A DNA stretch of 64,000 nt from Abditibacteriaceae bacterium (GTDB lineage: Bacteria > Armatimonadota > Abditibacteriia > Abditibacteriales > Abditibacteriaceae). The notes beneath the pieces were generated by a model. It searched no databases. It had not been told where the DNA came from and saw nothing but the letters and a program-made list of their open reading frames with translations. Position numbers and translations under genes: made by a program. The stretch's first letter is position 1. Each line of letters begins with the position of its first letter. Shown here in pieces: positions 35,110 through 42,735 of the stretch. Where the stretch lies: the NCBI GenBank assembly GCA_019239895.1, contig JAFAZH010000022.1:1-64000 (forward strand). Direction: 5' to 3'.

Positions 35110-35655
35110 ATGGATCATGTAGACCTTTATCTATTACGCGAGACCTATAACGAGAAGCATATATCGTTGTGCTTCAATGGCCCCTTCTCGCAGGGTCTAA
35201 TCGAAGAAATTGGCGATGCGCTCAAACGCTATATGCAAAGTCAGACGGCCTCGTCTTCCGCCACCCTGGATGTATTCGCCGTGTACATCGAAATTGCCCA
35301 AAATATTCAACAGTATTCGGCAGCTAAAGGTTATACCGAAAATGAGGCATCCGCGACAGTAGTCATTGGGCGGGACGACGAAGGGCACTATGAAGTTTTG
35401 GCGGGCAACGTTGTAGAATCCGCCGACGGTGAAGCTTTGGTCGAGCGCATCAATGCTCTGGCGGCGATGGACAAAGCGCAACTTAAAGCGGCCTATAAGG
35501 AGCAGTTGCGCAAGCCGCGTGACCCCGGAGCGGACACCGGCGCAGGACTGGGACTCATTGACATAGCGCGCAAAGCCAGCGCCCCGATCTCATGCTCACT
35601 GCGCCCGGTGAACTCTGGAAATTTCTGCTTCTTCAGTTTACGCGTCGTCATATAA
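35110..35655 (+). CDS. siaB: SiaB-like protein kinase (SiaC kinase)
   Basis: A 181-residue protein of the SiaB family. It has an ATP-binding GHKL-like core: EIAQNIQQYSAAKG supplies the N-box Glu/Asn and TGAGLGLIDIARKA the glycine-rich lid, both set in a small alpha/beta fold. In Pseudomonas, SiaB phosphorylates SiaC and opposes SiaA. The start is ATG 35110, supported by AGGAGG 4 bases upstream; the frame also opens at 35092 without such support. It lies 39 bp behind siaA and 55 bp ahead of siaC. Confidence 0.9.
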   Translation: MDHVDLYLLRETYNEKHISLCFNGPFSQGLIEEIGDALKRYMQSQTASSSATLDVFAVYIEIAQNIQQYSAAKGYTENEASATVVIGRDDEGHYEVLAGNVVESADGEALVERINALAAMDKAQLKAAYKEQLRKPRDPGADTGAGLGLIDIARKASAPISCSLRPVNSGNFCFFSLRVVI

Positions 35656-35710
35656 CCTGGCAGGCTGGGCTACCATCCAACTCAACACTACGGATTGCGG
35701 ATTTCATTTT

Positions 35711-36103
35711 ATGAATGACCTTAATATCATCGCTACTCAGGCCACCCCCTCTATCATCACCGATGCGGCTGCGGGCACCGTCGAAATGCGGGGTGACTCT
35801 TACCCTGAAAACTCATTTGAATTCTTCACCCCGATCCTGGAATGGGTGAAGCAGCACTTAGCCGCTGCCGATGCCAAGTTGCACATGAATCTCTATCTGC
35901 TTTATCTTAATACTAGCAGCGTTAAGGCTATGATGGATATTTTCGATATGCTCGAAGCCGCTCATGGTCTTGGCCAAGACGTTTCCGTTAGCTGGTATTA
36001 TGATGCAGAAAATGAGCGTATCTCGGAACTGGCCGAAGAATTCAAAGAAGACTGCACTTTTCCTTTTAACATTGTGCGGCTGGATGCTGCCTCCAACACT
36101 TAA
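35711..36103 (+). CDS. siaC: SiaC-like regulator (DUF1987)
   Basis: A 130-residue single-domain protein of the SiaC/DUF1987 family. Key segments are VEMRGDSYPENSFEFFTPIL, which is diagnostic (the SYPEN motif), and YLLYLNTSSVKAMMDIFDML, whose Thr/Ser lie where the phosphorylated residue of SiaC is found. In Pseudomonas, unphosphorylated SiaC binds the diguanylate cyclase SiaD and is needed for its activity; SiaB adds and SiaA removes the phosphate. Its place between siaB and siaD agrees with this role. The exact phospho-residue here is inference. Confidence 0.92.
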   Translation: MNDLNIIATQATPSIITDAAAGTVEMRGDSYPENSFEFFTPILEWVKQHLAAADAKLHMNLYLLYLNTSSVKAMMDIFDMLEAAHGLGQDVSVSWYYDAENERISELAEEFKEDCTFPFNIVRLDAASNT

Positions 36104-36125
36104 AACTTAGCCACCACCAAACACT

Positions 36126-36911
36126 ATGCGTGACGACGGCCAACTGGAACACGACATCGCTCAACTGCTGGATGATCCTCAATATGCAGGTCATCCTCTA
36201 CGGGAGGCGTTGGGCGCACTGTTGCAGCGTTATGACGACCAGTTGACACAACTCGAACGATTAACTTCTATCTCCGATGGCTATCAATCGGTGCTGCGTG
36301 CCCGCAACGAATCGCTAACCGAACGCTATCGCAAGCAGATTCGCCAATTGCAGAAGATTGTGCGCATCTCAGATCATTATCAAAAGATGCTTCAGGAGAC
36401 GAATGAAGCCTTGAAGGTCGCCTCTAGCCAAGACCCACTAACGGGACTGCCGAATCGCCGTTTAATGATGGAGCGACTGAAATCCGAGGCGGCCTTAGTC
36501 GCACGGAATAAATCACCGTTCTCTCTGGCTCTCCTGGATATAGACCATTTTAAGAGGATCAATGACGAATACGGCCACGACATAGGCGATGCGGCTCTGA
36601 CTTCAACGGCTCGTGCCTTATGTGCCGGGGTACGCGCCTATGATTTTTGCGCCCGCTGGGGTGGAGAAGAATTTATGGTGCTATTGCCGGAGACTTCCGG
36701 CGAAAGCGCAATGGAGATTTCCAGTCGCGTCTGTATGTCAGTCTCTACCCTCCAGCACTCCTCATTACCCGCCGATAAGCGTATCTCAGTCAGTATCGGT
36801 GTGGCGGAACATGCGCCCGGCTCCGAAATCGCGGAGACCATCAAGCAAGCTGACCTGGCACTCTATAAAGCGAAGCACGCCGGGCGCAATCGAGTTATGC
36901 TGGCGACCTAA
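36126..36911 (+). CDS. siaD: SiaD-like diguanylate cyclase (GGEEF)
   Basis: A 261-residue cytosolic protein. The N-terminal ~95 residues form a helical coiled coil with two similar segments (LERLTSISDGYQSVL and LQKIVRISDHYQKML), the expected stalk for SiaC binding. The GGDEF domain follows, with DPLTGLPNRR, LDIDHFKRINDEYGHDIGD and the active site GGEEF (179-183). The inhibition site RxxD is intact as Arg170-Ala-Tyr-Asp173, exactly five residues before GGEEF, so product feedback is expected. It should make c-di-GMP when bound by SiaC. It starts 22 bp behind siaC and ends the four-gene operon. Confidence 0.93.
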   Translation: MRDDGQLEHDIAQLLDDPQYAGHPLREALGALLQRYDDQLTQLERLTSISDGYQSVLRARNESLTERYRKQIRQLQKIVRISDHYQKMLQETNEALKVASSQDPLTGLPNRRLMMERLKSEAALVARNKSPFSLALLDIDHFKRINDEYGHDIGDAALTSTARALCAGVRAYDFCARWGGEEFMVLLPETSGESAMEISSRVCMSVSTLQHSSLPADKRISVSIGVAEHAPGSEIAETIKQADLALYKAKHAGRNRVMLAT

Positions 36912-36945
36912 CCCCCGTCCCCTTTCTGTGAAGTTCAAAGAGTAA

Positions 36946-37113
36946 CCCTCACCCCCGACCCCTCTCCTAGAACAGGAGAGGGAAGCACAAAGGATGGCTA
37001 AATTACTTCAATTATGCTTAATCCCTACTGTCAGATTATGTCTTTAAATTATGAGAAGACTCTGCCTGTGGACTCCCCTCTCCTGTTCTGGGAGAGGGGT
37101 CGGGGGTGAGGGG
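36946..37113. repeat. Inverted repeat, 37-bp arms with one mismatch
   Basis: Arms 36946-36982 and about 37076-37112 (core CACCCCCGACCCCTCTCC and its complement) face each other across about 93 bp. Each arm can itself fold (CCTCTCCT...AGGAGAGG). It lies between the end of the Sia operon and the 3' end of the convergent helicase gene, so it may serve as a bidirectional terminator. Very similar C-rich sequences are widespread REP-like repeats in several soil phyla as far as I recall. Confidence 0.8.
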
Positions 37114-37148
37114 CAAAATCACTCTTGCAAGTAGGGCAGATAGTAGCG

Positions 37149-38780
37149 TCATTTACCAGAAACGTTAGTCGTCTCGACGGGATACATCTCTTCTAACCAA
37201 CTCATCACTTTATTCAATTGCAAGAGCGTCATGGTGGCACGGGGGCGTTTGAAGGTCTTGGCTACGCGCTTGTTGGTTTCGCCCCATTTCCTTTCAAAGA
37301 AGCGTAAGTCCACCTGCTTGCAATAATTGCTAATCTTCTCGCGCATTTCCGCTTCCTGCTGGCTGGGCGTTATTTCCGGGGCACGAGGGCCGGAATGCGA
37401 CGACTGCGCGGCAAAATGCCCTACCCGGCTCCAACGTCGTGGCCCGCCGGAACTGCCTACGGGCACGATAGAATTGCGCTCTTCCGGTGGGGTGCGGTCG
37501 CGGGAGGGGGAAGGCAACTCACCTTCATCTATATCCTCAGCCATGTGCTTGATGGCAGTGACCTGGTCATCCTGCATCCGCTGAATAATCGAACACATGT
37601 TGCGGTCATCCGGCGTATAGACAAAGGCCATTTGCTCTTCCCACGGGCCAGCAGGCTCATCGAAGCGGGTGGCGCGGGCAATCATTTGCTCGATCCACGG
37701 TTTAGAGCGAATGTGAGTGAGGCAAGCAATATGCGTAATCGAGGGCACATCCAAGCCTTCATAGGCCATTGCCACCGTGACTAGGGCATCTAAGGAGCGG
37801 GCCTTGCCGACTGTGCGATAATCTTCGATGTTCGCTGCCGCCTTGGTGGAATCGTCGCTGGTGGCAATGGCGGCTTTAATGCCCTGCTTGCGCACATGGT
37901 CAAGATACTTCTTCGCGTCTTCGATGTTAGCGGTCACGACCAGCAATTTAGAGCGGGGGTGAGTCTGGCGATAGACCATCCAGTGCCCGATAGTCTCTTC
38001 TAAAAGCTGGTAGGCGAACTGGGTTTTTAACGCGGTATAAATCGCTTCGGGCGTATCCTTCGCCGCTTCGGAAAGGCGCGTGCTGTAAGTGGCACCATCG
38101 CGCCCGATCCATTCTGCCGTGCCGTCCATCAGCTCAAAATGAATCGGTAGAATAGCGCGTTCCAGCAGGGCTTCGCGGCGCGAATAGCTAATCGCTGCGG
38201 TGCCGGGGCTGTTATTTAAATCAACAGTTTCGCCTTCCATGCCCCAGCCATAAGGCAAAAAGGCGATGCGCTTATGGTTACCCCGCTCTAAGGTGCCACT
38301 CATATAAACTGTGAGAGCGGCGCGTTTCACTAAGGGGGCGAGGGCTGTTTCCCATGCTCCACCTTCTTCGACGTGATGCGGTTCGTCGAGGACGAGGATA
38401 TAGCGGCGTTGGCTAAATTCCTGGCGCAGATAGGTGTTGCCCATGCCAATGGCCTGGTAAGTCGTGACAAAGCCAGAGAGTCCACGACAGGGGTCGGCCT
38501 CGTTGGTACTACGGCGGATAACGTGGCGATTGCCCAATAACTCGCGCACTTTGGGTTTGAGGAACTCTTGCTCGGCCTGTTGTTGAAGCGAACGGCGCGG
38601 CACCACCCAGCAGATGCGGTCGGCGACTGGCCCAATTAATTGCGTAGCAGCGATAACGGGCAGCATACTTTTGCCGCCGCCGGGCGTGATGCTGCAAATA
38701 ATGCTATGCAAATGCGAAGTGCGCCCGGTGCGCAGGGCGTAGCAAAGCTCACCAAATTGATCCTGATGCTTACGAAACAT
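37149..38780 (-). CDS. SF2 DEAD/DEAH-type helicase, stand-alone
   Basis: A 543-residue protein with a superfamily 2 core. Motif I is TPGGGKS, with a Ia-like segment VVPRRSLQQQAEQEF. Motif II is LDEPHH (a DExH variant with Pro instead of Ala/Cys), and motif III is YMSGTLERG. Motif V is VTVAMAYEGLDVPSI, and motif VI is QMIARATRFD. The C-terminal ~110 residues are a charged, Pro/Ser-rich linker plus a small helical domain (KRVAKTFKRPRATMTLL). It resembles helicases of phage and of type I/III restriction-like systems, but no methylase, nuclease or other phage gene is next to it. No good ribosome binding site precedes the ATG. A role in DNA processing or defence is inference. Confidence 0.85.
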   Translation of the reverse strand: MFRKHQDQFGELCYALRTGRTSHLHSIICSITPGGGKSMLPVIAATQLIGPVADRICWVVPRRSLQQQAEQEFLKPKVRELLGNRHVIRRSTNEADPCRGLSGFVTTYQAIGMGNTYLRQEFSQRRYILVLDEPHHVEEGGAWETALAPLVKRAALTVYMSGTLERGNHKRIAFLPYGWGMEGETVDLNNSPGTAAISYSRREALLERAILPIHFELMDGTAEWIGRDGATYSTRLSEAAKDTPEAIYTALKTQFAYQLLEETIGHWMVYRQTHPRSKLLVVTANIEDAKKYLDHVRKQGIKAAIATSDDSTKAAANIEDYRTVGKARSLDALVTVAMAYEGLDVPSITHIACLTHIRSKPWIEQMIARATRFDEPAGPWEEQMAFVYTPDDRNMCSIIQRMQDDQVTAIKHMAEDIDEGELPSPSRDRTPPEERNSIVPVGSSGGPRRWSRVGHFAAQSSHSGPRAPEITPSQQEAEMREKISNYCKQVDLRFFERKWGETNKRVAKTFKRPRATMTLLQLNKVMSWLEEMYPVETTNVSGK

Positions 38781-39129
38781 GCTTCAAAGAGTGCGGCTAC
38801 GAAAGTGTTATTAAGGGTGCAATGAGTGCTGTAACGCAGGGCATCTGTAACGGATGCTACCTGCCGATTTTGCATCGGACTTTTCAGTGTGCCAGAGTTG
38901 CCGTAGCGGTTCCAGGGGAGATAAACCCCAAATACGAGGGCGGATAGCCTCTATAATCGGTTCTGATGTAAATTGCGCCAATAAGTGGAGTGATAGGGAA
39001 AAGTGTAGGGACAATTTTGTGCTTAGACCCGCCCCTGAACGAGCGAACTGAGAGCAAAAGCCCCGTGAACCGGGATGAACGGATGCAGTTAGCTGATGTG
39101 CCAGTAGACCGTTCAGGGGGCTTGCGCTT
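38781..39129. other. Intergenic region without a recognisable gene
   Basis: About 350 bp between the helicase start and the stop of the first secretin gene, all on the minus strand. It should hold the helicase promoter and the secretin operon's terminator. A weak inverted repeat (CCCCTGAACG at 39032-39041, CGTTCAGGGG at 39110-39119) lies close to the secretin stop. Small open frames on both strands lack ribosome binding sites and family features. Confidence 0.5.
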
Positions 39130-40884
39130 TCAGCCCGCTGCTTTAGCGGCAGGTGGCGTTGCCGTTGTAGCAGCCGCGTTATTCGGCAGATTGTCGGGAG
39201 TGGCCACCAGCGCAGAGGTGGGAATGATGTGGGGGGTAACGAAAACCACTAGCTCGGTGCGCACCACGTTCTTTTTATTCGAGTGAAAGAGGCCACCCAA
39301 GAGAGGCAAGTCGCCTAAGACGGGAATTTTGCCCTGAGTGCGCTGCTCCTGGTCAAGAGTTAGGCCGCCAATGGCGATGGTCTCGCCATCTTTCACCCGC
39401 ACATAGGTTTCTGCACGGCGGGTGGAAAGCACCGGCAAACCGGTCTGCAAATCCAGTTCGGTGATGTTGGAAACTTCTGGGACAATACGCGTGGTGATTT
39501 CACCGTTGCCACCCGTGAGGGGAGTAATGGAGAATTTAACTCCCACGTCCACCGGCTGAATGCGCGTCTGGGTATTACCGTAACCGTTAAACTGCACCTG
39601 GATAAAGCGTTGCGCCCCAATGAAGATGTCAGCAGTGCGGCCATTAACCACAGCTAACCGAGGCCGTGCCCGCACCCTCGCTTTACCACGCAATTCCAGG
39701 GCATGAAGGTTGACATCAAAGACCTTCGGTAGCTTACCTACGCTACTATAAATCACAGACCCACCCGCTACATTAATCGAGGAAAATTGGGCCGGGTCAG
39801 GGTTGCCCAGCAGCAGACCAATGTCACGATTCGTGGTGTCGGTTAGTTCAACAGCAATGGCTTCAATGAGAATCTGCGGCGAGGGGACATCCATCTTATC
39901 CAGGTCGGCCCCGATTTTGGCCAGCATCTGAGAGGGAGCCGTGACGACCACAGCATTTTGCTCCGCGTTGACTTTGACATAAGAATACAGGAAGTTGGGC
40001 AATAGGCCGGAAGCGGTTTGGGCCTGCGTGTTCTGCATTCGATAAGAGGCGGTGCCGGAAAGATGGTAGGTTGCCAGGTCGGTCGGCACACCTTCGCTCA
40101 TCATGTAGATACCGTTAATTTGCGAGAGAGCCAGACCATAAGCTGTGGCAATGCTGCGGATGGCTGTCGCGGGATCAACACCAGCCAGGTTCAAACTCAC
40201 TTTACGATCCACCGCGTCATCAATGGCAATGGCCAATCCTGTTTTCTTGGCTATGGCTCCCATCAGTTCATGAATATCTACGCGCACAGCTCGCAACGAG
40301 AGCACGCCCTTGTCGAATTGGATTTGGGTTGAAGTGGGCATCGGATTCTGGTTATCAGCGCCAGCTTCAGTCCCGGCTCCATTTTCAGCATCTGCATTGC
40401 CGCCCCCGCGCGTGCTGCTTTCGATGGTGCGGTCAGATTGGATAGTCAGCAACACACCCTGACCTTCAGGGGTGCGTGAAACAGAAGCATTGGTAGCCAC
40501 AAAGTTATTGATTTGCATCAGCATCCCAATGCCGTTGGCGGCCCCTTGCGGAGTGGTCAGTTGAATATAAGAAACTGGATAACGATTGACGTTAATAAAA
40601 TTCTTGCCTGTGCCATTGCGCGCATCGGGAAACAGCAGGCTCATCTTCGAGCCGCTGGTGTCGGGGTCACGAAACTGTAGAATACCATCAGAGGTGATGC
40701 TAATCTGCACGCCATTAGAAAGCGGTGTCACGCGCACTGCGGTAACGGTGGTAAAAGACCGCACGCCGCCGTTTTGCCCACCAGCTTGCCCCGCCGTTGT
40801 TTGAGCAGTTTGAGCATAGGCGGAAGTTGTCACGAGGCCCGTTAGTAAAGTTAAAAATAGAATTTGATAGATATATCTAAGCAT
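39130..40884 (-). CDS. Secretin-type outer-membrane protein (AMIN/STN/secretin), third in tandem
   Basis: A 584-residue protein with a signal peptide (QILFLTLLTGLVTTSAYAQ), an AMIN-like beta domain (about 35-150, FTTVTAVRVTPLSNGVQISI) and a Gly/Asn-rich linker. An STN/N0-type domain follows (LRAVRVDIHELMGAIAKKTG), then an N1-like domain and the C-terminal secretin core (SPQILIEAIAVELTDTTNRD, ARPRLAVVNGRTADIFIGAQ, KDGETIAIGGL, GKIPVLGDLPLLGGLF, TELVVFVTPHII). PilQ-type proteins with AMIN domains form gated pores in the outer membrane for type IV pili or DNA. No pilus ATPase, PilMNOP or pseudopilin genes are nearby. It is 36 bp behind the second secretin gene. Confidence 0.88.
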   Translation of the reverse strand: MLRYIYQILFLTLLTGLVTTSAYAQTAQTTAGQAGGQNGGVRSFTTVTAVRVTPLSNGVQISITSDGILQFRDPDTSGSKMSLLFPDARNGTGKNFINVNRYPVSYIQLTTPQGAANGIGMLMQINNFVATNASVSRTPEGQGVLLTIQSDRTIESSTRGGGNADAENGAGTEAGADNQNPMPTSTQIQFDKGVLSLRAVRVDIHELMGAIAKKTGLAIAIDDAVDRKVSLNLAGVDPATAIRSIATAYGLALSQINGIYMMSEGVPTDLATYHLSGTASYRMQNTQAQTASGLLPNFLYSYVKVNAEQNAVVVTAPSQMLAKIGADLDKMDVPSPQILIEAIAVELTDTTNRDIGLLLGNPDPAQFSSINVAGGSVIYSSVGKLPKVFDVNLHALELRGKARVRARPRLAVVNGRTADIFIGAQRFIQVQFNGYGNTQTRIQPVDVGVKFSITPLTGGNGEITTRIVPEVSNITELDLQTGLPVLSTRRAETYVRVKDGETIAIGGLTLDQEQRTQGKIPVLGDLPLLGGLFHSNKKNVVRTELVVFVTPHIIPTSALVATPDNLPNNAAATTATPPAAKAAG

Positions 40885-40920
40885 TCGTAAAACCTGTTTA
40901 ATCTGCCGTGTCGTTTACTC

Positions 40921-42735
40921 TTACACCTTATGGGCGGTTACGACGAGCATGAATGTTGTCTTCTCGCGGTCTTTAAACCGGGCGCTCAAGAGCGGATCAA
41001 GCACGGGAACCCCTTTGGTTAAAGGGAAATGCTGGCGGCGACTCGAATTGAGGTCGCTATCTAAACCGGCCACAATAATCGCATCATCTTGGCGCACACG
41101 CATGACGGAGCTAATTTCGCGGATACCTAAAGTGGGCAATCCGGTATTGGCTTCTAAAGTGCTGACATTGGAGGCACGAGGGCTAATGTCAAGGGTGATG
41201 TCCCCCGCCACACCAACAATAGGACGCACCGAAAGCGTATAACCAATGTCCAATTTGAGGGCGTCCACCTGCTGAAACCCATTCCGCGAGCGCAAAATTT
41301 TAATGTAGCGACTTTGCCCTAAGAATAGCGTGCCGCGTTCCCCGGATGCCACCACGACAAACGGCTTAGCGGCCAGATGCACTCGCCCCCGGCTTGCCAG
41401 TGCCTGGAGGTTAGCGGTAAAGGCACGCTTCAAATCACTCTGCACCACCAGCGACACCTGCCCGGCATTAGTATCCACCGTCTCACTATTGTCACTGATG
41501 CTGCGGGTGGCACTCAAGGCATACGCTTCATCATCGGTCGAAACGAATTCCCACACACTCACTTCGACGCGCACTTGAGCGCGCGGTAAATCGAGCTTGG
41601 CTAAGTCACTGCGCACCCGACTCACCAAAGCTGGCGAACCAGAAACCACTAAGGCATTATTTTCTTTGTCAGCACGCAAGAGAGGTAGCAGAAAATCGGG
41701 GAATAATAAACGGGCATGTTCAGGATCAAGATTATAGACTGGCAGTCTTTCTAACACTTCACCACTGCTGGGATCGCCACCCGCATGACCGATGTCAAAG
41801 CCGCCGCCCGCTTCGGTTGCGCGTGGCGCGACAATCAGGCCATAGCCCGTTTCAATCGCTTTGAGAAATTCTCCTGGAGATACGTCCGGCAGTAAAAGTG
41901 AAACGTCCACATCTTCGGCATCCGGGCGTGCTACTAAGAGCAAATCTGTGGCGCGGGAAACAGCATCCAACACTTCCGCTAATGAGGTATGGAGGGCTTC
42001 GATGCGCAAGCGCAGATTCGGAGCCACTGTGTTCGGGATCGGGGTCACACTTAATCGGTGATGATGGCCCGAAGCCGGAGAGCGTTGCAAACGTTTAGCG
42101 CCATTGGTATCGAGACGATCTGTAATCACAGTGACCACAATCGAACGTCGGTCACGCCCCAGTTCCACCGATACATCGCGGGGGCCAAGAAACTCGTTAA
42201 AATCAATACTGTAATCCCCATCACTTTCATCACTGCTAGAGTTCCTCGTCTCTCGATCAACCAGAAACCGTTGCACCGTTACAGGCACGAAAAAGCGGAG
42301 TTGAATGTCTACTCTGGGATCTCCTGCGTCGTTGCGCCCACCACGAGAAAAACCTGAGCGATAGCTAAAGAAAGGGTTGACAAATTCATCGGTGCCCAAC
42401 GACACAACCGCCGAATCCACAGGATACTGACCAATATTAATGAAGGCTGGTAAGCGGGCGCGGGCATGGAGCAGGCGCAGACGCAAGGCCGTGATTGGCT
42501 TAGGATCAAAACGACTGGTGCCAATATTTATAAAGTCTTTTAAATCGCCGCCGAAGGCGACCGTGCCATCGGTTTGAATCGTCAGTTGCACGGCATTAGG
42601 CAGCACCCGCGTCTGGATACCCGTGACATTATAGAAAGAGCGAGCCAGTTGCGCCTGCGCGCCATCAGACACACCCAATACAAGCGTACCCAGGGCCAGC
42701 CATAGCCCCCAGAACCGGCACAAAGGAAAAGTCAT
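40921..42735 (-). CDS. Secretin-type protein, second in tandem, divergent
   Basis: A 604-residue protein with a signal peptide (FWGLWLALGTLVLGVSDGAQ) and an N-terminal AMIN-like region (FYNVTGIQTRVLPNAVQLTI) like that of the third gene. It has a charged insert rich in Ser/Asp (about 180-200), an STN-like domain (LRIEALHTSLAEVLDAVSRA) and a secretin core (RAQVRVEVSVWEFVSTDDEA, LAAKPFVVVASGERGTLFLG, RQDDAIIVAGL, FPLTKGVPVLDPLLSARFK). The core is more diverged than in its two neighbours: the usual G-x-P-x-L-G-x-(I/L)-P loop reads KGVPVLDPLL and the protein ends soon after it. It could be an auxiliary subunit in a mixed pore. Its ATG overlaps the stop codon of the first gene by four bases. Confidence 0.85.
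   Translation of the reverse strand: MTFPLCRFWGLWLALGTLVLGVSDGAQAQLARSFYNVTGIQTRVLPNAVQLTIQTDGTVAFGGDLKDFINIGTSRFDPKPITALRLRLLHARARLPAFINIGQYPVDSAVVSLGTDEFVNPFFSYRSGFSRGGRNDAGDPRVDIQLRFFVPVTVQRFLVDRETRNSSSDESDGDYSIDFNEFLGPRDVSVELGRDRRSIVVTVITDRLDTNGAKRLQRSPASGHHHRLSVTPIPNTVAPNLRLRIEALHTSLAEVLDAVSRATDLLLVARPDAEDVDVSLLLPDVSPGEFLKAIETGYGLIVAPRATEAGGGFDIGHAGGDPSSGEVLERLPVYNLDPEHARLLFPDFLLPLLRADKENNALVVSGSPALVSRVRSDLAKLDLPRAQVRVEVSVWEFVSTDDEAYALSATRSISDNSETVDTNAGQVSLVVQSDLKRAFTANLQALASRGRVHLAAKPFVVVASGERGTLFLGQSRYIKILRSRNGFQQVDALKLDIGYTLSVRPIVGVAGDITLDISPRASNVSTLEANTGLPTLGIREISSVMRVRQDDAIIVAGLDSDLNSSRRQHFPLTKGVPVLDPLLSARFKDREKTTFMLVVTAHKV

Noticed and set aside
33085..36911. RsbU/RsbW-type partner switch controlling a sigma factor
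   Set aside because: The third protein is DUF1987/SiaC, the fourth a GGDEF protein, and no sigma factor is present.
37149..38780. Helicase as part of a restriction-modification system
   Set aside because: No methylase, specificity subunit or nuclease gene in the neighbourhood.
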